Assembly: GCA_905235425.1 (NCBI GenBank)
Contig: CAJOKY010000186.1
Location: 1-5,179, forward strand
DNA: 5,179 nucleotides
Reading direction: 5' to 3'
DNA from: an uncultured Selenomonadaceae bacterium
Lineage (GTDB): Bacteria > Bacillota > Negativicutes > Selenomonadales > Selenomonadaceae
Shown: positions 1 to 5,179 of the stretch, one piece after another
Layout of the letters: every line of letters starts with the position of its first letter
How positions within the stretch are numbered: position 1 is the first letter of the stretch
Made by a program: the position numbers and the translations under genes
The notes under the pieces: generated by a model
Told to the model about the DNA's origin: nothing
The model's database searches: none
What the model saw: only the letters and a program-made list of their open reading frames with translations

Positions 1-1033
1 ACCTCAGCAAGAAAATATTCAGCCGCTTATGACGAATCAAGCGACGTTGCAACCTCTGCAAGAAAATATTCAGCCGCTTATGACTAATCAAGCGACGTTA
101 CAACCCCTGCAAGAAAATATTCAGCCGCTTATGACTAATCAAGCGACGTTACAACCCCTGCAAGAAAATATTCAGCCGCTTATGACAAATCAGCCGACAC
201 TGCAAGCGCAGCCGCAATTTCAGCAACAACAATTCGGCGCAGAAATTCAGCCGCAGGTAAATTCACTGCAACCGCAACTTGATTCAAAGACAGTCAATCG
301 GCAGTTTGTAGAAGATATGCTCGGCGTAAATGTTCAAGTTGACGATACAAGACCGGCTACAGAGCCGTTAATGCCGTTGCAAAACTTTTCGCGTCAATTC
401 AATCAAAATCAGCAGGCACCTCAAAACTTCCAACAGACTTTTACACCAATGACCGCGCAGGTTGAAACACAAGCCGCCGAACAAGTGCCGCAGGGCGCAG
501 AAAATTTCGCGGGAAATATCGCGGCATTGAACAATACACAAAGTCAGCCTACAGCGCAGGTACAAGCGCCTGAAGTTATGCAAGCGCCGCGCGAAGATTT
601 CAACGTACCTACGCAGATTGTTGAGCAAGCGCGTATGATTCGCACAAATACCAATACTGAAATGGTTATTCAGCTTAAACCGGAACATCTCGGCGAATTG
701 ACATTGAGAGTATCGGTAGGTACGAACGGCGCGGTTACGGCAAGTTTCTACAGCGACAACGCGCAGGTTCGCGCGATTATCGAAAATTCCATTGTTCACC
801 TTAGACAAGAGCTTAACGAACAAGGAATTAAGGTTGACAATGTCGAAGTTTACGCCGGTCTCAATGAAGACAGTTTGCTTAACGGGCAAGGTCAGCAGGC
901 ATGGCAACAGAATCAGCAACAAAGAGGCAATCGCGGCGCGGTTGATTATGATGCGGCGGTGGAAGAGGATGTAGAGGCGCTTAATCCCGTGACAGACACT
1001 CTTTCGGCGGACGGCGTCGACTATAAAGTTTAG
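1..1033 (+). CDS. fliK: Flagellar hook-length control protein FliK, C-terminal part (5'-truncated by window edge)
   Basis: FliK is the secreted molecular ruler of the flagellar export apparatus. It measures the growing hook and, through its C-terminal domain acting on FlhB, switches export from hook to filament subunits. The open frame runs in from base 2 with no start, so the gene begins upstream; the ATG at 29 is a repeat-unit methionine. About 343 residues are visible. First come 17-residue tandem repeats, then a long low-complexity Gln/Pro/Asn-rich segment to about base 600, typical of FliK ruler regions. A conserved FliK C-terminal domain (Flg_hook type) follows at about 614-853, with LKPEHLGELTLRVSV and a helix VRAIIENSIVHLRQELNEQG. 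A Gln-rich, then acidic tail ends the protein. The family is recognised from the C-terminal domain and from flgD directly downstream. The TAG stop is also the first unit of the downstream heptamer array. Confidence 0.9.
   Translation, partial: PQQENIQPLMTNQATLQPLQENIQPLMTNQATLQPLQENIQPLMTNQATLQPLQENIQPLMTNQPTLQAQPQFQQQQFGAEIQPQVNSLQPQLDSKTVNRQFVEDMLGVNVQVDDTRPATEPLMPLQNFSRQFNQNQQAPQNFQQTFTPMTAQVETQAAEQVPQGAENFAGNIAALNNTQSQPTAQVQAPEVMQAPREDFNVPTQIVEQARMIRTNTNTEMVIQLKPEHLGELTLRVSVGTNGAVTASFYSDNAQVRAIIENSIVHLRQELNEQGIKVDNVEVYAGLNEDSLLNGQGQQAWQQNQQQRGNRGAVDYDAAVEEDVEALNPVTDTLSADGVDYKV
29..181 (+). repeat. In-frame 51-bp tandem repeats within fliK
   Basis: Three complete 51-bp units lie at 29-79, 80-130 and 131-181, each encoding the 17 residues MTNQATLQPLQENIQPL. 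Part of another unit (1-28, ending QENIQPL) precedes them, and a diverged unit (MTNQPTLQAQ) starts at 182. Units 2 and 3 are identical at every base. Unit 1 differs from them only at three synonymous positions (ACG/ACT, TTG/TTA, CCT/CCC). This points to recent duplication within the ruler region. Because 51 is a multiple of three, copy-number change keeps the reading frame. The array continues beyond the left edge, so the total copy number is unknown. Confidence 0.97.
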
Positions 1034-1118
1034 ATTGTAGAGGGTAGAGAGTAGAAAGTAGAGGGTAGAGGGTTGTTTTCCTACTACCTACTATCTACCC
1101 CCTACCTCCTACCCTCTA
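1031..1118. repeat. Heptamer inverted-repeat array between fliK and flgD
   Basis: The gap is built from 7-bp units. Six TAGNNNG units run from 1031 to 1072: TAGATTG, TAGAGGG, TAGAGAG, TAGAAAG, TAGAGGG, TAGAGGG. After a short T-rich spacer (1073-1081) come five TACNNNC units from 1082 to 1116: TACTACC, TACTATC, TACCCCC, TACCTCC, TACCCTC. The right arm is the same motif on the other strand, so the whole is an imperfect inverted repeat. The outer 10 bp pair perfectly (1038-1047 with 1109-1118). The inner part pairs mainly at the TAG/CTA positions. The first TAG is the fliK stop codon, and the array ends six bases before the flgD Shine-Dalgarno. No T-tract follows the arms, so it is not a standard intrinsic terminator. 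I see no convincing promoter in it. Confidence 0.92.
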
Positions 1119-1123
1119 ATATT

Positions 1124-1129
1124 AAGGAG
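1124..1129 (+). promoter_or_regulatory. Shine-Dalgarno of flgD (decides the start codon)
   Basis: AAGGAG lies 9 bases before the ATG at 1139 and abuts another in-frame ATG at 1130. The spacing favours 1139 and rules out 1130. It sits in the block TAATATTAAGGAGAT (1117-1131), which matches 14 of 15 bases with the block carrying the comM Shine-Dalgarno on the other strand. Confidence 0.85.
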
Positions 1130-1138
1130 ATGAAAAAA

Positions 1139-1744
1139 ATGGCAAGTTCACTTAACACGATAAATGTGAACGGCGTGACGTACAACGCGGAGGCTTATGA
1201 AGCGTCTAAGGCGGCGGAAACTAAGACAAATGATCTTGATAAAAACGCCTTTTTGAAATTGCTCATTACGCAGTTGGAAAATCAGGATCCAACGGATCCT
1301 CAAGACAACAGCGAATTTGTAGCGCAAATGGCGCAATTCTCGTCACTTGAACAAATGACGAATATGAATGATTCGCTTTCACAAATCAACACGCTTGTTT
1401 CAAATATGGACACTTCCGTACTTGTCGGACAGCTTAGCGGCATGATTGGTAAAGGCGTAGATTGGGAAATGTCTATTGAAAGCGCCGACGAAGAAGGCAA
1501 GCCCGTTGTCACCACTCAAAATATGAGCGGCGTAATTACCGGCGTTACAATGGCGGACGGCGTCACTAAAATTATCGTACAGTCAGGACTTCAAAAACAT
1601 ACTGTTGATATCGCCGATATTTCGCACGTTTATGAAATTACGGAAGCTGATAAAGAGATTCTTGCGGAAGATAATTTGACGCAAGTCAACGCGACAGATC
1701 CGCTTGCCGCGCTTCAAACTGAAATGATAACCGGCGAAGCGTAA
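1139..1744 (+). CDS. flgD: Flagellar hook assembly protein FlgD (hook cap/scaffold), short form
   Basis: FlgD caps the growing hook outside the cell and helps FlgE subunits assemble; it is exported by the flagellar type III system. The product is 201 residues. The conserved N-terminal FlgD segment is at about residues 33-77, with AFLKLLITQLENQDPTDP followed by FVAQMAQFSSLEQM, a family hallmark. A compact beta domain (about 93-168, LVGQLSGMIGKGVDW to HTVDIADISHVYE) resembles the FlgD tudor-like domain with the Ig-like insertion missing or very reduced. Enteric FlgD is roughly 230 residues, so this is a short version, as in many Firmicutes. The start at 1139 is chosen by its AAGGAG nine bases upstream; extending the frame to 1073 would translate the repeat array. 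The gene follows fliK in the same direction, 105 bases after its stop, and is closed by a terminator. No flgE follows within the window. Confidence 0.93.
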   Translation: MASSLNTINVNGVTYNAEAYEASKAAETKTNDLDKNAFLKLLITQLENQDPTDPQDNSEFVAQMAQFSSLEQMTNMNDSLSQINTLVSNMDTSVLVGQLSGMIGKGVDWEMSIESADEEGKPVVTTQNMSGVITGVTMADGVTKIIVQSGLQKHTVDIADISHVYEITEADKEILAEDNLTQVNATDPLAALQTEMITGEA

Positions 1745-1763
1745 AATTTTCACCGTACCAAAT

Positions 1764-1798
1764 AAAAAAAGCCCTTCCAAATTTTGGAGGGGTTTTTT
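1764..1798. terminator. Bidirectional intrinsic terminator between flgD and the MATE gene
   Basis: A 9-bp stem, CCCTTCCAA (1772-1780) with TTGGAGGGG (1784-1792), has one G-T wobble and a 3-nt ATT loop. A run of six T follows on the + strand (1793-1798). A run of seven A precedes it (1764-1770), giving a T-tract on the - strand. It can therefore end transcription of flgD from the left and of the MATE gene from the right. It lies 19 bases past the flgD stop and about 11 bases past the MATE stop. Confidence 0.92.
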
Positions 1799-1809
1799 GT
1801 TGCAAAGTT

Positions 1810-3171
1810 TTAATTTATCTCAAGCGCCTTTAAATTCTTCACGTAGTGGCGATAAGCCAAAATTAAAAATATCATTGTCACAAACCAGCTGACGCCGTAA
1901 ACCGTCATCAGAGCCGCGTAGGTAGGAATTTCTCTAAAAACAGTGAAAACCCATGTGATTCTTATGCCGCAGACGCAGATTAAAGTTATAATCGCCGGTG
2001 CAAGTGATATCCCGTAGCCGCGCAATGCGCCTGAAACAATTTCCATAACGACGCTGATAATTTCCGGCGCGATTATGTACCAAAGGCGAATGACGCCGAG
2101 CCGTACGACTTCCGCATCTTCATTGAAAAATCTTACAAGACTTTCACCGAAATAAAGAATTGCCGCCGATAAAATCAGCATTAAAATCACGTTGATTTTT
2201 AGCGCCGTCCAAGTAGCCTGTTTGCAACGCGGCAAATTTCCTGCGCCGTAATTTTGGCTTACAAAAGTTGTCGCCGCCTGTCCAAATCCCATTGTCAAAC
2301 AGAAAACATTTATCTCAACAGTAAACGCCGCCGCAGACGCCGCCATTGCATCGGGTCCCAGTGTATTTATCGCCGCCTGTATCAGCAAATTTGACAGCGA
2401 AAACACCATGCCTTGAATGCCGGCGGGAAGTCCGATTCGCACAATTTCTTTCAAGCAGGATTTATCGACAGAGGTTTTATCCAATCTTAACCGCACCAAG
2501 CCGGTTGAATGAAGTAGCGCGTAAAACAAAATCGCCGCGCTTACCGCGTTTGATATCGTCGTAGCCCAAGCCACGCCGTTTATACCTGTGTCAAATTGGA
2601 TGACAAAAATTAAATTTAGCGCAATATTTAAAACGCTTGCCGCCGCCAGTGCAATTAACGGCGTTTGAGTGTCGCCCTTACTTCTGAAAATCGCCGCCTC
2701 AAAATTGTAAATGCTTATGAACGGTAAACCCAGCGCGTAAATTCGCAAATAAGTTTCCGCCATCGGTGCAACCGCGTCCGGCACTTTTAAAAGTTCAAAT
2801 ACGGGATTAACTAAAACTTCCGCCGCCGCGCAGATTATCAAGCCCATGACTATCGACAAAAAAAACGCCGTGCGTACCGAGTCACGAACGTGAGTTAATT
2901 TTCTTGCACCTATAAACTGCGCGATTACGACGTTTGCGCCTAAGCTTAAGCCCATAAGCAAACTTACAAGCAAGCCGACTAAGGCGACGTTATTTCCTAC
3001 TGCGGCGATGGCGTTTTTGCCTACGAATTGACCGAGTACCGCAACGTCCGCCGTGTTAAAAAGTTGTTGCATGACGCCGGTTAGTGACAGCGGCAAGGCG
3101 AATAAAATTATTTTATCCCACAAAGAGCCGTGCAACATATCAATTTCGCGGCTGAATTTTATCTTGAACAT
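1810..3171 (-). CDS. MATE-family efflux transporter (DinF/NorM-like antiporter)
   Basis: This is a 453-residue integral membrane protein of the MATE family, which exports cationic drugs or metabolites in exchange for Na+ or H+. The family is normally about 440-470 residues with 12 membrane helices in two homologous halves. The first half opens with LWDKIILFALPLSLTGVMQQLFNTADVAVLGQF (residues 17-49, quoted as landmarks LFALPL and NTADVAVLGQFVG) and contains RSKGDTQTPL (163-172). The second half has GLPAGIQGM (247-255), SQNYGAG (305-311) and ALRGYG (382-387), at the expected equivalent places. Substrate cannot be read from sequence. The ATG lies one base after the comM stop and has no clear Shine-Dalgarno, so translation is probably coupled to comM. 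A later ATG at residue 12 (MLHGSLWDK) has no better ribosome site. The gene ends just before the shared terminator. Confidence 0.92.
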   Translation of the reverse strand: MFKIKFSREIDMLHGSLWDKIILFALPLSLTGVMQQLFNTADVAVLGQFVGKNAIAAVGNNVALVGLLVSLLMGLSLGANVVIAQFIGARKLTHVRDSVRTAFFLSIVMGLIICAAAEVLVNPVFELLKVPDAVAPMAETYLRIYALGLPFISIYNFEAAIFRSKGDTQTPLIALAAASVLNIALNLIFVIQFDTGINGVAWATTISNAVSAAILFYALLHSTGLVRLRLDKTSVDKSCLKEIVRIGLPAGIQGMVFSLSNLLIQAAINTLGPDAMAASAAAFTVEINVFCLTMGFGQAATTFVSQNYGAGNLPRCKQATWTALKINVILMLILSAAILYFGESLVRFFNEDAEVVRLGVIRLWYIIAPEIISVVMEIVSGALRGYGISLAPAIITLICVCGIRITWVFTVFREIPTYAALMTVYGVSWFVTMIFLILAYRHYVKNLKALEIN

Positions 3172-3172
3172 T

Positions 3173-4708
3173 TTATTTTAAGTCTAAATCTAAATCGTTG
3201 CGAAGTTTGATAGCCTCTGCAATATGTTTATCTGAAATTAAATCCGCGCCGCCGTCCAAATCGGCAATGGTGCGACCGACCTTTATAATTCTGTCGTATG
3301 AACGCGCTGAAAGTTTTTTCGTCTCAAACACGTCCTTCAAAAGTTTTTCCGCCTGCTCCGACATGGTACAAAGACTTTGCAACATTGCGTGATTCATCTG
3401 CGCGTTGCAGAATAAATGATATTTTTCAAGGCGCTTAAGCTGAATTTGACGTGCGGCAGAAACGCGCTTTCTAATTTCGCTTGAAGGTTCTGCGCGACGT
3501 TTGGAACTTAAATCCTTGTACGGTACGCGCGGCACTCTTATATGAATGTCAATTCTGTCAAGCAACGGACCAGAGAGTTTACGCATATATCTTTGTACGT
3601 CATACTCTGAACATTGGCAATGATGATCTTTATCGCCGCGCCAGCCGCACTGGCAGGGATTCATCGCACAAATTAAAATCATACTTGACGGAAACGTTAA
3701 AGTCCCGTTTACACGACTTATTGTAATCTGCCGCTCTTCCAAAGGTTCACGCAACGCCTCAATGACAGGGCGTCTAAATTCCGGCAACTCGTCAAGAAAA
3801 AGTACGCCGTGATGCGCCAATGTGACTTGTCCCGGCTTGGGATTACTGCCGCCGCCGATAATAGCCGCCATTGATGCATCGTGATTGGGATTTTGAAAGG
3901 GTCTTTCGGTCATTAAGCCGCCGTTTCTTCCCAACTTCCCTGCAACGCTGTAAATTTTCGTGACTTCCAACGCCTCTTCGCGTGTCAATTCCGGCAAAAT
4001 GGTATTCATACGCTTAGCAAGCATTGTCTTGCCGGATCCAGGTACGCCGACCATTAAGACGTTGTGACCGCCTGCCGCCGCAACTTCCAACGCACGCTTA
4101 GCCATAAATTGACCTTGTACGTCCGCGAAATCGTCAACCATTTCTATAAATTCTTCCGTCTTTTCGACAGGCGAAGATTTTTCCGCGTCAAGCTTTACCT
4201 CGTCATTTAAAAAATCCACCAATTCCAAAAGGTTTAAAGGCGCGTAAACCTCTATACCGTCAACCAGTAAAGCTTCATTGACGTTATCTTTAGCGACGAC
4301 AATTTTTGTTATGCCGTTCTCCCGCGCCGTTACAGTCATTGGCAAAATACCGTTGACGGGGCAGAGCTTACCTTCCAATGACAATTCGGCGACAAATAAA
4401 AAATTGCGGCATTTTACAGCTGAAATTGCACCCTGCGCCGCCAAAATTCCTATGGCTATCGGCAAGTCAAGACCGGAGCTTTCTTTTCGGACTTCTGCCG
4501 GTGCAAGGTTAATTGTAATTTTTTCCATTTTCATACGCAAGCCGGAATTTTTTATCGCCGTACGAACTCTTTCTTTTGATTCGCGAACAGAAGTACTCGG
4601 CAAGCCCACTATATCAAATGACGGCATACCGTTGGCGCTGTCCACTTCAACCTTGATTATTAAGCCGTCGACGCCTTGAGTTGTAGCTCCGAATGTTCCT
4701 GCATACAA
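3173..4708 (-). CDS. comM: ComM/YifB-type AAA+ ATPase (Mg-chelatase-like)
   Basis: This 511-residue protein has full family length. ComM homologues of this family act as hexameric branch-migration helicases that extend heteroduplex DNA during natural transformation; older annotations call them magnesium chelatase subunit ChlI-like. Domains in order: an N-terminal Lon-protease-like/ChlI fold (about 1-170, with GLPSTSVRESKERVRTAI), an AAA+ core (about 190-395), and a C-terminal Mg_chelatase_C helical region (about 410-505). Walker A is GVPGSGKT (221-228), Walker B is VLFLDE (302-307), and LLDRIDIH (382-389) carries a conserved Arg. A Cys cluster, CQCG (352-355) with CQC (364-366), resembles the family's zinc-binding motif. 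All nucleotide-binding residues are intact. The start is TTG at 4708, supported by AAGGAG nine bases upstream and by the family N-terminus MYA-x-T-x-GATT. It probably forms an operon with hisS upstream and the MATE gene downstream. Whether it serves transformation here is inference. Confidence 0.93.
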   Translation of the reverse strand: MYAGTFGATTQGVDGLIIKVEVDSANGMPSFDIVGLPSTSVRESKERVRTAIKNSGLRMKMEKITINLAPAEVRKESSGLDLPIAIGILAAQGAISAVKCRNFLFVAELSLEGKLCPVNGILPMTVTARENGITKIVVAKDNVNEALLVDGIEVYAPLNLLELVDFLNDEVKLDAEKSSPVEKTEEFIEMVDDFADVQGQFMAKRALEVAAAGGHNVLMVGVPGSGKTMLAKRMNTILPELTREEALEVTKIYSVAGKLGRNGGLMTERPFQNPNHDASMAAIIGGGSNPKPGQVTLAHHGVLFLDELPEFRRPVIEALREPLEERQITISRVNGTLTFPSSMILICAMNPCQCGWRGDKDHHCQCSEYDVQRYMRKLSGPLLDRIDIHIRVPRVPYKDLSSKRRAEPSSEIRKRVSAARQIQLKRLEKYHLFCNAQMNHAMLQSLCTMSEQAEKLLKDVFETKKLSARSYDRIIKVGRTIADLDGGADLISDKHIAEAIKLRNDLDLDLK

Positions 4709-4717
4709 TTTAACAAT

Positions 4718-4723
4718 CTCCTT
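4718..4723 (-). promoter_or_regulatory. Shine-Dalgarno of comM (supports the TTG start)
   Basis: On the - strand AAGGAG precedes the TTG at 4708 by nine bases. No ATG or GTG gives a full-length family N-terminus here, so this site decides the unusual start. It lies in TAACATTAAGGAGAT (4716-4730, - strand), nearly identical to the block in front of flgD. Confidence 0.8.
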
Positions 4724-4727
4724 AATG

Positions 4728-4917
4728 TTAGGTGTTAGGTGTTAGCTTTTAGGGGGTAGAGGGTAGATTGTAGAGGGTAGGGGGTAGATTGTAGGTGTTA
4801 GGGATTAGCTCGTAGATTCTACCCTCTACCTCCTACTCCCTACCAGCTATTTTAGGTGTTAGGGGGTTAAAGCTAGCACCTCCTACCTACTCCCTACCTC
4901 CTACCCTCTACCCCCTA
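4728..4917. repeat. Long heptamer inverted-repeat array between hisS and comM
   Basis: This 190-bp stretch is almost entirely 7- to 8-bp units. On the + strand it opens with TTAGGTG twice, TTAGCTT and TTAGGGGG. TAG-type units follow (TAGAGGG 4757, TAGATTG 4764, TAGAGGG 4771, TAGGGGG 4778, TAGATTG 4785). The strand switches at the near-palindrome GTAGATTCTAC (4812-4822). TAC-type units follow (TACCCTC 4820, TACCTCC 4827, TACTCCC 4834), then a short return to TTAGGTG/TTAGGGGG (4852-4866), then TACTCCC, TACCTCC, TACCCTC and TACCCCC (4888-4915). Perfect inverted pairs include 17 bp (4750-4766 with 4901-4917) and 13 bp (4755-4767 with 4818-4830). The right edge forms the hisS TAG stop. I see no gene and no convincing promoter in this gap. 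Confidence 0.92.
4750..4917. repeat. Perfect 17-bp inverted repeat framing the hisS-comM array
   Basis: TAGGGGGTAGAGGGTAG at 4750-4766 has its exact reverse complement at 4901-4917, with 134 bases between the arms. In the hisS-comM transcript the arms could form a 17-bp stem, closing a large loop that itself contains further pairing segments. The right arm includes the hisS stop codon. The same left-arm sequence can also pair with 4818-4830, so alternative folds compete. Confidence 0.85.
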
Positions 4918-5179
4918 TTTAATAAAAATCTGCGCGGCTACTTCGTCAATAGAAATTTTCTCCTGCGCGGCAGTTTCTAGATTTTTAACGGTAACAGCGT
5001 TTTCATTAACTTCATCGTCACCGATTATCAGCGCGAACTTAGCGCCGGATTTAGCCGCCTGTTTCATCTGCGCTTTCATACTGCGAGACGCGAAATCCAT
5101 TGTCGCCGCGATATTTTTTTGACGCAGGTTATTCAAAAGTTGAAAACCGCAAACTTCCGCCGCACTGCCTGCCGTCACG
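4915..5179 (-). CDS. hisS: Histidyl-tRNA synthetase, C-terminal end (5' part beyond window)
   Basis: HisRS is a cytoplasmic class II aminoacyl-tRNA synthetase that charges tRNA-His. The last 87 residues are visible. They match its C-terminal anticodon-binding domain: FQLLNNLRQKNIAATMDF, then SMKAQMKQAAKSGAKFALIIGDDEV, then AVTVKNLET, ending in a short lysine-terminated tail. The SxKAQMKQAxKxGAxFALIIGxxE pattern is characteristic of HisRS. The GTG at 5178-5176 is an internal valine and not a start; the frame is open to the window edge, and the catalytic domain lies outside. The stop is TAG at 4917-4915, which is also the first unit of the heptamer array. It runs in the same direction as comM, 206 bases upstream of it, and is a likely operon partner. 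Confidence 0.92.
   Translation of the reverse strand, partial: VTAGSAAEVCGFQLLNNLRQKNIAATMDFASRSMKAQMKQAAKSGAKFALIIGDDEVNENAVTVKNLETAAQEKISIDEVAAQIFIK

Noticed and set aside
368..922. Antisense open frame opposite fliK
   Set aside because: It is a shadow of the biased codon use of fliK, has no recognisable protein features, and lies opposite a well-supported gene.
1031..1118. Intrinsic terminator or attenuator between fliK and flgD
   Set aside because: There is a hairpin but no T-tract after it, and the stem's inner part is poorly paired; flgD has no visible promoter of its own, so readthrough is expected.
1073..1138. N-terminal extension of flgD starting at TTG 1073
   Set aside because: It would translate the TAC-rich repeat arm, has no SD, and gives a sequence unlike FlgD. 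The ATG at 1139 has AAGGAG at good spacing.
1286..1303. Inverted repeat AGGATCC-AAC-GGATCCT in flgD as a regulatory site
   Set aside because: It encodes the conserved DPTDP of the FlgD signature, and the symmetry follows from two GATCC palindromes in codons. No regulatory context.
4278..4679. Antisense open frame opposite comM
   Set aside because: It lies wholly opposite the conserved ComM N-terminal domain, with no protein similarity I can recognise and no ribosome site.
4798..4866. Telomere-like TTAGGG repeats
   Set aside because: TTAGGG occurs only as an irregular variant of the local 7-8 bp units, inside an operon gap; nothing suggests a chromosome end.
4728..4917. CRISPR array
   Set aside because: The repeats are 7-8 bp, contiguous and degenerate, with no 20-40 bp repeats separated by unique spacers and no cas gene nearby.

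Overview
The window looks like a chromosomal piece of a flagellated, anaerobe-like Firmicutes bacterium. A Negativicutes/Selenomonadales relative is my best guess, but that is an inference from protein style: a short FlgD, a YifB/ComM beginning MYAGTFGATTQGVDG, and DinF-like MATE features. No rRNA or other marker gene is present to settle it. The window holds two convergent transcription units.

Left, + strand (1-1744): the 3' part of fliK, the flagellar hook-length control gene, cut by the window edge, followed by flgD, the hook cap/scaffold gene. The visible start of fliK is an in-frame array of 51-bp (17-residue) tandem repeats in its Gln/Pro-rich region. flgD is followed by a strong stem-loop terminator at 1764-1798 rather than by flgE, so this flagellar unit ends here.

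Right, - strand (1810-5179): the 3' end of hisS (histidyl-tRNA synthetase), a 206-bp gap, a comM/yifB-type AAA+ ATPase gene with a TTG start, and one base later a MATE-family multidrug/sodium antiporter gene. The MATE gene runs toward the same terminator, which looks bidirectional.

The most unusual content is non-coding. Both same-strand intergenic gaps (fliK-flgD and hisS-comM) are filled almost exactly by a degenerate heptanucleotide repeat, TAGNNNG, that switches strand midway to TACNNNC. Each array is therefore a large imperfect inverted repeat. In both cases the first TAG of the array is the stop codon of the upstream gene. In both cases the array ends next to a shared 15-nt block, TAAYATTAAGGAGAT, which carries the Shine-Dalgarno sequence of the downstream gene. 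The two gaps share exact stretches of 17 and 19 nt, so they belong to one dispersed repeat family. Possible roles (RNA hairpin, translational insulator, SD masking, mobile intergenic element) are inference.
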